A stretch of DNA of 24,693 nucleotides from CAYSND01 sp964642235 (GCA_964642235.1 CAZXOP010000016.1:1-24693); one strand, 5' to 3'. Shown: positions 1 to 7,311, counted from the first letter of the stretch. Program-made: numbers and translations. The notes: a model not told the origin generated them from the sequence alone.

Positions 1-1247
1 ATAGAATAAGTCAGGATGAAGGTGGTCCCTTAGGACAATATCGTACAAGAGCACATGGATATTTTGCTTTCCCGAAATTGGAAGGAGAAATTCAGCCCAG
101 GATGTATTTTAACGGGCACGAAGTTTTATGTTGGAGTCTAAATAACTATTTAGGACTTGCAAACCATCCCGCCATTAGAAAGACAGATGCTGAAGCAGCT
201 GCAAAATGGGGAATGGCTTACCCGATGGGGGCGAGAATGATGTCAGGACATACCTCACTCCACGAACAACTTGAGAGAGAACTTGCTGACTTTGAAAAGA
301 AAGAGGATGCTTTCCTTTTTAACTTCGGATATCAAGGGATAGTCTCTACCATCGATGCACTCCTTAGCAGACATGATGTAATCGTGTATGACTCTGAGGC
401 TCATGCTTGTCTAATAGATGGTTGCAGACTTCACATGGGAAAGAGAATGGTCTATCCTCATAACGATATAGAGAAATGTGAAAGGACTCTCCAAAGGGCT
501 ACAAAACTTTGTGAAGAGACAGGTGGTGGTATCCTTCTTATAACTGAGGGGGTTTATGGAATGACAGGAGCTCTTGGAATTCTTGACCAAATCGTGGCTC
601 TTAAAAAGAAATATAAATTTAGAATCTTGATAGATGATGCTCATGGCTTCGGGGTTATGGGAGAGCACGGAAGGGGGACTTCAGAGCATTTTGGGGTTAT
701 GGATGAAATTGATCTCTATATAGGAGCTTATGCAAAATCAATGGCTACTATCGGAGGTTTTGTGGCAGGACCTAAATCTATAATTAACTATCTAAGATAT
801 AATCTTCGTTCTCAGATCTATGCCAAATCCCTCCCTATGCCGATAGTGGAAGGGTGTCTAAAGAGATTAGAGATTATCAGATCTGCAGAGGGTGATGAGT
901 TAAGAAAGAAACTCTGGACGATTACTAACGCTTTACAAGAGGGTTTACGTAGCAGGGGATTTGATATTGGAGTGGCGGAAGCTTGTGTTACCCCTGTATT
1001 TATCAATGGTACTGTACCTCAAGCTACTAATATATTGGTCGATCTACGCGAGAATTATCATATTTTCTGTTCAGTAGTGGTATATCCTGTTGTTCCAAGA
1101 GGGGTTATTATGTTTAGAATTATCCCTACAGCAGTCCACTCACTTGAGGATGTTGAATATACGCTAAATGCTTTCTCTGAGGTTAAAGAGAAACTTGCAA
1201 AAGGCGTTTATGATTCAGAGGAGATACAGGATAAGGCTATTTTATAA
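1..1247 (+). CDS. Alpha-oxoamine synthase family PLP enzyme (5' end cut off by window)
   Basis: Pyridoxal-phosphate enzyme of the family that condenses an amino acid with an acyl thioester (8-amino-7-oxononanoate synthase, 2-amino-3-ketobutyrate CoA ligase, serine palmitoyltransferase, cysteate acyltransferase). The frame is open from base 3, and the in-frame residues before the first possible start (GGPLGQYRTRAHGYFAFPK) are typical family sequence, so the true start lies outside the window. Visible motifs are the glycine-rich YPMGARMMSG segment, TEGVYGM, DDAHGFG (PLP-ring aspartate and histidine) and AYAKSMATIGG, whose lysine codon at 735-737 is the expected Schiff-base residue. The C-terminal part (VVYPVVPRGVIMFRIIPTAVH) is also typical. 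From memory of the family, this looks like the subgroup widespread in Bacteroidota that includes candidate sphingolipid or sulfonolipid (capnine) synthases. The substrate cannot be decided here. It converges on the esterase gene across a shared hairpin. Confidence 0.88.
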   Translation, partial: RISQDEGGPLGQYRTRAHGYFAFPKLEGEIQPRMYFNGHEVLCWSLNNYLGLANHPAIRKTDAEAAAKWGMAYPMGARMMSGHTSLHEQLERELADFEKKEDAFLFNFGYQGIVSTIDALLSRHDVIVYDSEAHACLIDGCRLHMGKRMVYPHNDIEKCERTLQRATKLCEETGGGILLITEGVYGMTGALGILDQIVALKKKYKFRILIDDAHGFGVMGEHGRGTSEHFGVMDEIDLYIGAYAKSMATIGGFVAGPKSIINYLRYNLRSQIYAKSLPMPIVEGCLKRLEIIRSAEGDELRKKLWTITNALQEGLRSRGFDIGVAEACVTPVFINGTVPQATNILVDLRENYHIFCSVVVYPVVPRGVIMFRIIPTAVHSLEDVEYTLNAFSEVKEKLAKGVYDSEEIQDKAIL

Positions 1248-1256
1248 TAGCCTTAT
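1231..1256. terminator. Bidirectional terminator hairpin between convergent genes
   Basis: ATAAGGCTATT at 1231-1241 pairs perfectly (11 bp) with AATAGCCTTAT at 1246-1256 across a 4-nt TTAT loop. The TAA stop of the upstream plus-strand gene lies in the loop and right arm, and the stop of the minus-strand esterase is 8 nt beyond. A hairpin between two convergent genes fits a terminator serving both. The U-tract is short, so efficiency is uncertain. Confidence 0.7.
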
Positions 1257-1263
1257 TCCATTC

Positions 1264-2100
1264 TTAGTATCCTAAATTTTCCCCTTTCAGTATCTTGGTA
1301 AAGACCCAAAGGTGCTGTTCGAGGGTAAAACCCCAATATTTCCAGCTATGTTTCCCTTTGTTAAGGGTTCCAATGCAGGGAATATTGTACTCTTTACACT
1401 TATAGGTGAAATCTAATGCACATTTTTCATAGATATCCTCATATCCACAAGAGATAACAAAAACCTTCTCAGCAGCTTCTGTGGGGTAATCTTTTCGGTA
1501 TTGTTCTAACCTATTCAGGGCAGACTCCTTGTCGTAGTTTTTGTTCTCTTCCGAATATTCTCCGATAATCTGAGAGACGAACTCTTTTCGAAGTCCGGTC
1601 ATTCGAAGATCGAGCACTCCACTCATACTTCCGGCGGAGCGGAAGAGGGTAGGATTGTCTAAAAAGAGGTTAATTGCCCCGTGACCACCCATGCTAAGTC
1701 CTGTGATGAAGGTATATTTTGGAACGAGGGAGTATTTTGTTTTCATCTGGGGATAGAACTCTTCGTGGAAGAATTTCCTCCATTGCATTTTAGAGGGGTC
1801 CAAATTATCAAGATACCAGCTATTGTAAAAACCATCAGGACAGATAATTCTGAAACCACTGCGGTTGCTTATCTCCTGGAGGTCATAATGGGAACTCCAA
1901 TCTTTGTAGCATCCACTCCATCCGTGCAGAAGAATCATGGTAGGAAGGGAGTCAGCAGATACTATTGTTTTAGGGGTGAAAACTAAAATTGTGTCATTGC
2001 ATTTAAGGTTTTTAGAATTAATAACCATTAGCTCCTGTGCACCCGATTTTAGAGTGGTTAGGAGTAGCAAAATCGCAAGAAGAAGAGTTCGTTGTCTCAT
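1264..2100 (-). CDS. Secreted alpha/beta-hydrolase esterase (esterase D / S-formylglutathione hydrolase-like)
   Basis: The 278-residue product begins with a hydrophobic signal peptide (MRQRTLLLAILLLL, likely cleaved after SGAQ), so it should act in the periplasm or outside the cell. The hydrolase fold is shown by MILLHGWSG (oxyanion region), the nucleophile elbow GLSMGG near residue 135, an aspartate in GYEDIYEKC and the histidine of KGKHSWKYW, which together form a plausible Ser-Asp-His triad. The family includes esterase D, feruloyl and acetylxylan esterases and mycolyltransferase-like enzymes. The signal peptide argues against a cytoplasmic S-formylglutathione hydrolase. Substrate is unknown and may be an acylated polysaccharide. 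It is divergent from the pgpH-like gene, with about 50 bp between the starts. Confidence 0.8.
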   Translation of the reverse strand: MRQRTLLLAILLLLTTLKSGAQELMVINSKNLKCNDTILVFTPKTIVSADSLPTMILLHGWSGCYKDWSSHYDLQEISNRSGFRIICPDGFYNSWYLDNLDPSKMQWRKFFHEEFYPQMKTKYSLVPKYTFITGLSMGGHGAINLFLDNPTLFRSAGSMSGVLDLRMTGLRKEFVSQIIGEYSEENKNYDKESALNRLEQYRKDYPTEAAEKVFVISCGYEDIYEKCALDFTYKCKEYNIPCIGTLNKGKHSWKYWGFTLEQHLWVFTKILKGENLGY

Positions 2101-2101
2101 A

Positions 2102-2131
2102 TTTGATTAATATTATTTATCTTTACCTTTA
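2102..2131 (+). promoter_or_regulatory. Candidate promoter of the pgpH-like gene
   Basis: TTTG at 2102-2105 is followed after 18 nt by TACCTTTA at 2124-2131, a near-match to TAnnTTTG with the last G replaced by A. An overlapping TATCTTTA sits at 2118-2125. The gene starts 19 nt further on. The element is weaker than other promoters in this window and overlaps the candidate esterase promoter. Confidence 0.35.
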
Positions 2132-2139
2132 CAAATTTA
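2132..2139 (-). promoter_or_regulatory. Candidate -7 element for the esterase gene
   Basis: The minus strand reads TAAATTTG, matching the Bacteroidota -7 consensus TAnnTTTG, about 31 nt upstream of the esterase ATG. No TTG lies at the expected -33 distance, so only half of the promoter is supported. Confidence 0.35.
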
Positions 2140-2150
2140 AGAAAAAAACG

Positions 2151-4160
2151 ATGGATAGGACTAAAAATCTAAAAAATCCGAGAATCTATATCGCTTTTAC
2201 GATAACATTGGTTATTGCATTAGCAGTTTTTCCTCATGAGGGGAGGTTTAAGTATAAGTATCAGAAAGGGCGCCCATGGATGTATGAGACACTTATCACA
2301 CCTATCGATTTTCCACTACTTAAAACTGAAGCGGAGTTATTAAGCGAGAGGGAGGAGCAAGCTTCTAAGATAGTCCCTTATTATAATTATGATGAAGCTA
2401 TTACTGTATCTAAACTCAAATTAGTCAGCATTTTACAGGCAGACGATGCTTTTAATACAGAGAGTCTTTCTAATTGGGGGGCAACAGTTAAAAAGTATTA
2501 TGACAGGGGGATTCTTTCGTTGGTATATGATGAGGACTTCTCTGATAAAGTTATAGTGGTTCAGAGGGATAAAAGGGCTACTACCATCCCCGCTACTGAG
2601 GTTTACGATATCCAAAAAGTAAAAAGACTCCTCTTTTTGGAGTTTGGGGAGATTCCCGGGGTAAATATAGATGAACTGATAGTTCCTAATCTCGTTCTTG
2701 ATAGGAAAAAGACGGAGCTACTTCAAAGAGAGGCTGTAAAGTATATTTCTCCCACTAAGGGGATAGTCTATACAGGACAGCTAATAGTGGCTGAAGGTGA
2801 GATAGTTACCTCCGAGATAGAGCAGATGCTTGACTCATATAAGGCGGAATACGAAGTTAGTTTCGGTTATTCAGGCTCATATTTTGGTCTTCTTACAGGA
2901 CAAGCGATAATTATTATGGTGATTCTCGCTCTACTCTTTGTTATTATATATTTTGTTGACATTAAGATATTTAACAATAAGAGGTCATATTATTTTCTTC
3001 TTACTCTTTTTATTCTCTTCTTCTGCCTTATTGTGTTTGTGAGGAATGTTGAGACCTCTTATCTCTATTGTGTTCCATGTGCTGTTTTTGCACTCTATCT
3101 TGTCTCCTTTTTTAATCAATCCTTCTCTTTTCCTGTTTATGCACTTATACTTCTCCCTCTCCTTTTGATATCGCAGCTCGGTGTCGAACTCTATGTGATG
3201 AATCTATTTGCAGGGGCGATAGCTATGGTATCTCACTATTACTTGAATAGGGGATGGCTTCAGTTCTTAAACTCATTCTTTATATTTATTGGGATAACTA
3301 TTGTATATGTGGCCTTTAGATTGATTACCGATGGACTTTTACAGACCTTTGATTCGAGGATTTTATTATACTTATCGCTTAATGCATTTTTCGTTATAGG
3401 GGCATATCCATTAGTATTCCTTTTCGAGAAGATATTTTCATTAGTTTCTAATTCGAGACTAAGGGATCTTTCCGATACAAGCAATAAGCTCTTACTCGAG
3501 ATGTCAAAAAAAGCACCCGGTTCTTTCCAGCACTCGCTTCAAGTAGCCAATATGGCTGATGCTGCAGCGCGAGAGATAGGTGGGGATACCATGTTAATCA
3601 GGGTGGGTGCGCTTTATCATGATATCGGGAAGATCTTAAATCCTCAGTGCTTTATTGAGAATCAACCTGCGGGTATCGATTTTCATAGCAGATATACCCC
3701 ATTAGAGTCTGCCCAAAAGATTATCAGCCATGTTGATGATGGGGTGGAGCTGGCAAAGAAAAATAATTTACCACCTGTGGTCATAGATTTTATTAAGACT
3801 CACCATGCGCGTTCTCTGACCGCTTTCTTCTATAATTCTTATTGTAAACAGGGGGGTGATCCCGAGAATAAAGAGCCATTTACTTATCATGGCGACCTTC
3901 CCCGTACGAAAGAGCATGTTATCGTCATGATGGCTGATGCAGTGGAGGCAGCATCGAGAACTCTGAAAGATTATACGGGTGAGAGCATCTCTAATCTTGT
4001 GGAGAACCTTGTGGCTGCAAGAATCTCTGATGCCCAGTTGGTAGAGGCTGATATCTCCATACGCGAAATCAATCTTATAAAAGATGTCTTTAAAAAGCAT
4101 CTAAAGCAATTCTACCATGAGCGTATAGTCTATCCTGAGTTTCCAAAACCCACTCTTTAG
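2151..4160 (+). CDS. pgpH: 7TM-HD family cyclic-dinucleotide phosphodiesterase (PgpH/YqfF type)
   Basis: The 669-residue membrane protein has one N-terminal membrane segment (about residues 12-28), a large extracytoplasmic domain (about 30-255), a cluster of about seven membrane helices (about 258-450) and a cytoplasmic HD domain (about 470-655). The HD domain shows GSFQHSLQVANM, the metal-binding YHDIGK, FIKTHHARS and MMADAVEAASR. This order is that of 7TMR-HDED/PgpH proteins, which in Listeria and relatives hydrolyse cyclic di-AMP and have also been studied in Bacteroidota. The frame extends upstream to 2037, but that part crosses the promoter and the divergent gene, so the ATG at 2151 is preferred. 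It is followed, convergently, by the DUF2442-HTH gene 11 bp away. The exact dinucleotide substrate is inferred from the family. Confidence 0.85.
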   Translation: MDRTKNLKNPRIYIAFTITLVIALAVFPHEGRFKYKYQKGRPWMYETLITPIDFPLLKTEAELLSEREEQASKIVPYYNYDEAITVSKLKLVSILQADDAFNTESLSNWGATVKKYYDRGILSLVYDEDFSDKVIVVQRDKRATTIPATEVYDIQKVKRLLFLEFGEIPGVNIDELIVPNLVLDRKKTELLQREAVKYISPTKGIVYTGQLIVAEGEIVTSEIEQMLDSYKAEYEVSFGYSGSYFGLLTGQAIIIMVILALLFVIIYFVDIKIFNNKRSYYFLLTLFILFFCLIVFVRNVETSYLYCVPCAVFALYLVSFFNQSFSFPVYALILLPLLLISQLGVELYVMNLFAGAIAMVSHYYLNRGWLQFLNSFFIFIGITIVYVAFRLITDGLLQTFDSRILLYLSLNAFFVIGAYPLVFLFEKIFSLVSNSRLRDLSDTSNKLLLEMSKKAPGSFQHSLQVANMADAAAREIGGDTMLIRVGALYHDIGKILNPQCFIENQPAGIDFHSRYTPLESAQKIISHVDDGVELAKKNNLPPVVIDFIKTHHARSLTAFFYNSYCKQGGDPENKEPFTYHGDLPRTKEHVIVMMADAVEAASRTLKDYTGESISNLVENLVAARISDAQLVEADISIREINLIKDVFKKHLKQFYHERIVYPEFPKPTL

Positions 4161-4171
4161 ATTAGGGGAAA

Positions 4172-4588
4172 TTACACTGCTATAAGTTCTTCTCCTAACT
4201 TATGTAGTGCCGATTTAATCTCTTCTGTCCGTTGAGGACTTGGTTTTTTAATGCCGTAAATATATTTGGCGAGCAGGCTTTTGTTAATACCTATGCTGAG
4301 AGCCACACCGGAAACATTAAGCCACCCAAAGCGGTTAAATATTTGTGCTATCTCATTATTGGGTTCCGGCTCTTCAGTGTTATAAAAACTGCTGATATGT
4401 ATATCCTCGTCTAATGTTTCCCAACGTACATCATCACCAAAACGCCCAACAATGTATTTATTGCGCTCTGTAGGGGTTGCCTCTTTTAACCTTGGAAATG
4501 CCTCTAGAGGACGGCTTAATGTCTCTCCTGTACTTGAGAGCATATAAATACGCTCATTGGTAAACCATATTTTTTCTATTGTATCCAT
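4172..4588 (-). CDS. DUF2442 domain protein with C-terminal helix-turn-helix (putative antitoxin/autorepressor)
   Basis: The 138-residue protein has two parts. Residues 1-75 look like a DUF2442 domain: a short beta-rich segment (IEKIWFTNERIYMLSSTGET) followed by PLEAFPRLKEATPTERNKYIVG, which is highly characteristic. Residues 85-138 look like a Cro/C1-type DNA-binding domain (NVSGVALSIGINKSLLAKYIYGIKKPSPQRTEEI). DUF2442 proteins are commonly encoded next to DUF4160 proteins, as here, where the DUF4160 gene lies 11 bp upstream on the same strand. The HTH makes it the natural candidate to bind the palindrome in the shared promoter. A toxin-antitoxin role is inferred from architecture and organisation. 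Confidence 0.75.
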   Translation of the reverse strand: MDTIEKIWFTNERIYMLSSTGETLSRPLEAFPRLKEATPTERNKYIVGRFGDDVRWETLDEDIHISSFYNTEEPEPNNEIAQIFNRFGWLNVSGVALSIGINKSLLAKYIYGIKKPSPQRTEEIKSALHKLGEELIAV

Positions 4589-4599
4589 AATTTTTCAAT

Positions 4600-4836
4600 T
4601 TATTCACCATGAAATTCATACCAAGCTGAAATAATTTCTTCTTTGAAAGTCTTAATAATATTCATTGCTTTCTTTAAGTCTTGTGGCTTTATACCATTGT
4701 TTGATACTAATTTTATGGATGGTAATATGTCTATTTTAGCTCTACCATCTCCATTCTCAACGTGTACATGTATAGGTAAATGCTCATCAGCATAAAAATA
4801 AAAACGGAGTCCAAAAATAATAAAAAGCGTTGGCAT
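4600..4836 (-). CDS. DUF4160 domain protein
   Basis: The 78-residue protein matches the DUF4160 pattern: MPTLFIIFGLRFYFYADEH, then PIHVHVENGDGRAKIDI and a C-terminal helical stretch ending ISAWYEFHGE. The H-x-H-V core after the predicted strands is the conserved signature. The biochemical function of this family is not known to me. It is the first gene of a two-gene unit with the DUF2442-HTH gene and starts about 25 nt downstream of a strong -7 box. Small size, pairing with a DNA-binding partner and likely autoregulation resemble toxin-antitoxin modules. Whether this protein would be the toxin is unproven. Confidence 0.75.
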   Translation of the reverse strand: MPTLFIIFGLRFYFYADEHLPIHVHVENGDGRAKIDILPSIKLVSNNGIKPQDLKKAMNIIKTFKEEIISAWYEFHGE

Positions 4837-4860
4837 TGTCTATTTAATGATTTAATACCA

Positions 4861-4890
4861 CAAATATAGGGATAAAAATTTATCCCCCAA
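4861..4890 (-). promoter_or_regulatory. Promoter of the DUF4160-DUF2442 unit with embedded palindromic operator
   Basis: On the minus strand TTG (4890-4888) is separated by 19 nt from TATATTTG (4868-4861), a full match to the Bacteroidota pattern. The spacer holds an inverted repeat, GGGATAAA at 4869-4876 and TTTATCCC at 4879-4886, with a 2-nt centre. It therefore occupies 18 of the 19 spacer bases. A regulator bound there would block polymerase, consistent with autorepression by the downstream HTH protein (inference). The expected transcript start gives a leader of about 18 nt. Confidence 0.7.
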
Positions 4891-4914
4891 AAAAAATAAG
4901 CATTTTTTACCGGA

Positions 4915-4946
4915 TTGTTTTTGTGAGAGAATTTTTCATACCTTTG
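4915..4946 (+). promoter_or_regulatory. ssrA promoter
   Basis: TTG at 4915-4917, a 21-nt spacer and TACCTTTG at 4939-4946. The predicted mature 5' end of tmRNA is 10 nt after the -7 box, so transcription probably begins at or just before it. Confidence 0.75.
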
Positions 4947-4956
4947 CACTGCTTAA

Positions 4957-5346
4957 GGGGATGTTTTGGTTTTGACAGCATAAGACATCGGAAAGTAAGC
5001 ATGCCGAGCATGGTGACTAAGCTCGTAAATATCAGTTACAAGCCATAACAGGCAACAATAATTACGCTCTCGCTGCGTAGTAAACTCAGTTTACTACCTT
5101 AATCGCGCTGCCTAGGGCAGTAGCGACGAGTATCTCACCAAACTTTAATTTGACTCTGTTTGGAATTGAGGTATCGTACAAGTCAAATGCTGGCGTGGAT
5201 TTCTCTAAAGCGTCTTAAGATTCAGGGAATAAGGGTTAGATGGCCTGTCCATCGGCAGTCTCTCCTCGAAAATCAATAATGGAATAAGCATGTAGAAAGC
5301 TTTTGGATGCTGTGTTTGGACGGCGGTTCGAGTCCGCCCATCTCCA
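4957..5346 (+). ncRNA. ssrA: Transfer-messenger RNA (tmRNA), tag GNNNYALAA
   Basis: Rescues ribosomes stalled on mRNAs lacking a stop codon, together with SmpB (not in this window). The 5' GGGGATG (4957-4963) pairs with CATCTCC (5339-5345), including one G-U pair, to form the acceptor stem. TTTGACAGCA follows the 5' arm, and GGTTCGAGTCC near the 3' end is the T-arm. The tag reading frame at 5051-5080 is GGC AAC AAT AAT TAC GCT CTC GCT GCG TAG, giving GNNNYALAA, with the conserved YALAA proteolysis signal. A hairpin immediately follows (TAGTAAAC 5078-5085 with GTTTACTA 5089-5096), as expected for the helix at the tag stop, and CTGCC/GGCAG at 5108-5120 forms another. The discriminator A is at 5346, and CCA is not encoded. 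Confidence 0.95.
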
Positions 5347-5376
5347 CAAAAAACTTTAAACTGCGCTTTTTTTGTG
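5345..5376 (+). terminator. Possible ssrA terminator
   Basis: CACAAAAAA (5345-5353) can pair with TTTTTTGTG (5368-5376) across a 14-nt loop, ending in a run of seven T (5367-5373). It overlaps the last bases of tmRNA. The stem is almost all A-T and the loop is large, so this is only a weak candidate. Confidence 0.3.
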
Positions 5377-5395
5377 TTAATAAGGAGTTGTGATT

Positions 5396-5962
5396 ATGGA
5401 TGATGTTGTTAATATTGAGACTTATATCTTTAATATTAGAGAAAAGCAGGTAATGTTCGACTTTCATTTAGCAGAGTTTTATAATGTTGAAACTCGCTCA
5501 CTGAAGCAATCGGTCAGAAGGAATATAACAAGATTCCCAGAGGATTTTATGTTTACACTCACAAAGGAGGAATGGTCTGAGCTTATCACAAATTGTGATA
5601 ACCTCCCTGATAAAGTAAAGTATAGCCCATCACTCCCATTCGCCTTTACAGAAATGGGTGTAGCTATGTTGTCAAGCATATTAAGAAGTGAAGTTGCTAT
5701 CTCTATTAACATAAAAATAATGCGTGCGTTTTCAGGAGTAAAGAGAATAATTTCTAGCTCCCCAATTGATAAATATAATGAGCTTAAACAAGAAATTAAA
5801 GAGATAAAAGCATACATTGAGGAGGTATTTGCTGACTATAATGATATTAATGAAGATACCCGTATTCAGTTAGAATTAATCAACCAGTCTCTCGCGCAGC
5901 TTCAAGTATCTTCAACACCGCCACTTGCTTCGCCCCGCCCCAAAATAGGGTATATAAAATAA
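5396..5962 (+). CDS. ORF6N domain protein (phage antirepressor/KilA-N-like)
   Basis: The 188-residue protein begins with an ORF6N domain (about residues 1-90): VNIETYIFNIREKQVMFDFHLAEFYNVETRSLKQSVRRN, then FPEDFMFTLTKEEW and PFAFTEMGVAMLSSILRS. These are the family hallmarks. The remainder (about 115-175) is a charged, probably coiled-coil helix. ORF6N domains occur in phage antirepressors and in solitary chromosomal genes, and the precise role is unknown. I chose the ATG at 5396 over the GTG at 5390 because AAGGAG at 5382-5387 is then 8 nt upstream. A good Shine-Dalgarno sequence is unusual in this window and may point to foreign origin. It lies directly behind ssrA and 32 bp before ugd. Confidence 0.82.
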   Translation: MDDVVNIETYIFNIREKQVMFDFHLAEFYNVETRSLKQSVRRNITRFPEDFMFTLTKEEWSELITNCDNLPDKVKYSPSLPFAFTEMGVAMLSSILRSEVAISINIKIMRAFSGVKRIISSSPIDKYNELKQEIKEIKAYIEEVFADYNDINEDTRIQLELINQSLAQLQVSSTPPLASPRPKIGYIK

Positions 5963-5994
5963 GTAGTAATATAAAAAAGAGAAAATAGAGATAA

Positions 5995-7311
5995 ATGGAT
6001 ATAGCAGTAGTAGGTACAGGTTATGTTGGCTTGGTTTCAGGAGCTTGCTTTGCTGAAATGGGGGTCAATGTTTATTGTGTGGATATTGACCAGGAGAAGA
6101 TTGAGAATCTGAAGAAAGGGATTGTTCCTATCTTCGAAGAGGGGTTAAAAGAGACTGTGGATATGAATGTCAGAGAGGGGAGACTCTTCTTTACCACCGA
6201 CCTTGCAGAGTGCCTCGATAAAGTAGAAGTAGTCTTTATTGCCGTAGGGACTCCTCCCGGAAAGGATGGTGCCGCTGACCTTGAGCAGGTTTTTCAAGTG
6301 GCTCACACCATTGGAAAAAATATAAATCAATATCTTTTAGTGGTTACTAAAAGCACAGTTCCTGTAGGTACCACCCATAAAGTCCAAGAGATAATAAATC
6401 AAGAGATGCGCCTCAGGGGTGTCGATATCCCTTTCGATATAGCTTCAAACCCTGAATTTTTAAAAGAAGGAACTGCCAAAAAGGACTTTATGATGCCTGA
6501 TAGAGTAGTAATAGGGTTAGAGAGTGAAAGAGCGCAAAACATAATGTCCTCACTCTATCGTCCATTCCTCCTAAATAACTACAGAGTTATCTTTATGGAT
6601 ATTCTCTCCTCCGAAATGACTAAGTATGTGGCAAATGCAATGCTTGCAACGCGTATAAGCTTTATGAATGAGGTGGCAAACCTCTGCGAGTTTACCGGTG
6701 CCGATATAAATATGGTAAGAAAAGGGATCTCAACTGATACCCGAATCGGCAACAAATTTCTCTATCCCGGATGCGGTTATGGGGGGTCTTGTTTCCCAAA
6801 AGATGTTAAGGCTCTAATAAATACCGCTACAGAGAATGGGTATTCAATGAAAATCATGCAGGCAGTGGAGGAGGTCAATGATGTTCAGAAAGGGGTGGTT
6901 TATAAAAAACTCCATGAGGCATTTAATGGAGACCTTAAAGGGAAAGTAATAGCCATCTGGGGACTCTCCTTCAAGCCCGGAACAGATGATATTCGTGAAG
7001 CTCCTTCGCTTATAACCATAAATCAATTACTCAAGGACGGTGCCACTGTAAGGGCTTTTGACCCTGTGGCAATGGAGGTTACACGAGCTATTTATGGTGA
7101 TAAAGTGACATTCTGCGAAGATATATACGATGCCTCCTCAGGGGCAGATGCAGTAGCTCTACATACAGAGTGGAAACAGTTTAGGATTCCTGATTGGAAA
7201 CTATTAAGAAACACCATGCGCGGTAATATATTCGTGGATGGTCGTAATATCTATATAAAATCGGAAGTTGAAGCAGAAGGGTTCTCTTACAGATGTGTAG
7301 GACTTATTTAA
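5995..7311 (+). CDS. ugd: UDP-glucose 6-dehydrogenase
   Basis: Oxidises UDP-glucose to UDP-glucuronate with two NAD+ in the cytoplasm, supplying uronic acids for capsule, LPS or exopolysaccharide. The 438-residue length is normal. The N-terminal Rossmann motif VVGTGYVGLVSG has the G-x-G-x-x-G pattern. The middle holds the conserved NPEFLKEGTA and DRVVIG, and the catalytic cysteine lies in GCGYGGSCFPKDV. The C-terminal UDP-binding domain includes WGLSFKPGTDDIREAPS and VFVDGRN-like FVDGRNIY. No glycosyltransferase or epimerase gene is adjacent, so the destination polysaccharide is unknown. A related UDP-ManNAc dehydrogenase would be the main alternative, but the motif set favours UDP-glucose. 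The 3' end overlaps the convergent LysE gene by 8 bp. Confidence 0.93.
   Translation: MDIAVVGTGYVGLVSGACFAEMGVNVYCVDIDQEKIENLKKGIVPIFEEGLKETVDMNVREGRLFFTTDLAECLDKVEVVFIAVGTPPGKDGAADLEQVFQVAHTIGKNINQYLLVVTKSTVPVGTTHKVQEIINQEMRLRGVDIPFDIASNPEFLKEGTAKKDFMMPDRVVIGLESERAQNIMSSLYRPFLLNNYRVIFMDILSSEMTKYVANAMLATRISFMNEVANLCEFTGADINMVRKGISTDTRIGNKFLYPGCGYGGSCFPKDVKALINTATENGYSMKIMQAVEEVNDVQKGVVYKKLHEAFNGDLKGKVIAIWGLSFKPGTDDIREAPSLITINQLLKDGATVRAFDPVAMEVTRAIYGDKVTFCEDIYDASSGADAVALHTEWKQFRIPDWKLLRNTMRGNIFVDGRNIYIKSEVEAEGFSYRCVGLI

Noticed and set aside
2037..2150. N-terminal extension of the pgpH-like frame
   Set aside because: It covers the start of the divergent esterase gene and the promoter region; the ATG at 2151 gives the normal N-terminus with a membrane segment.
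3768..4100. 110-residue minus-strand frame
   Set aside because: It is antisense to the HD domain of the pgpH-like gene, whose coding sequence is strongly supported.
5290..5346. A separate tRNA gene
   Set aside because: The T-arm and acceptor pair with the 5' GGGGATG of tmRNA; there is no anticodon arm of a tRNA.
5330..5350. Possible attachment-site duplication of the ssrA 3' end
   Set aside because: I looked downstream for a second copy of the T-arm/acceptor sequence (GGTTCGAGTCCGCCC) and found none, and no integrase is present, so no att site is claimed.
5273..5467. Minus-strand frame across the ssrA 3' end
   Set aside because: It is antisense to tmRNA and the ORF6N gene; similar spurious proteins are often annotated over tRNA-like sequence.
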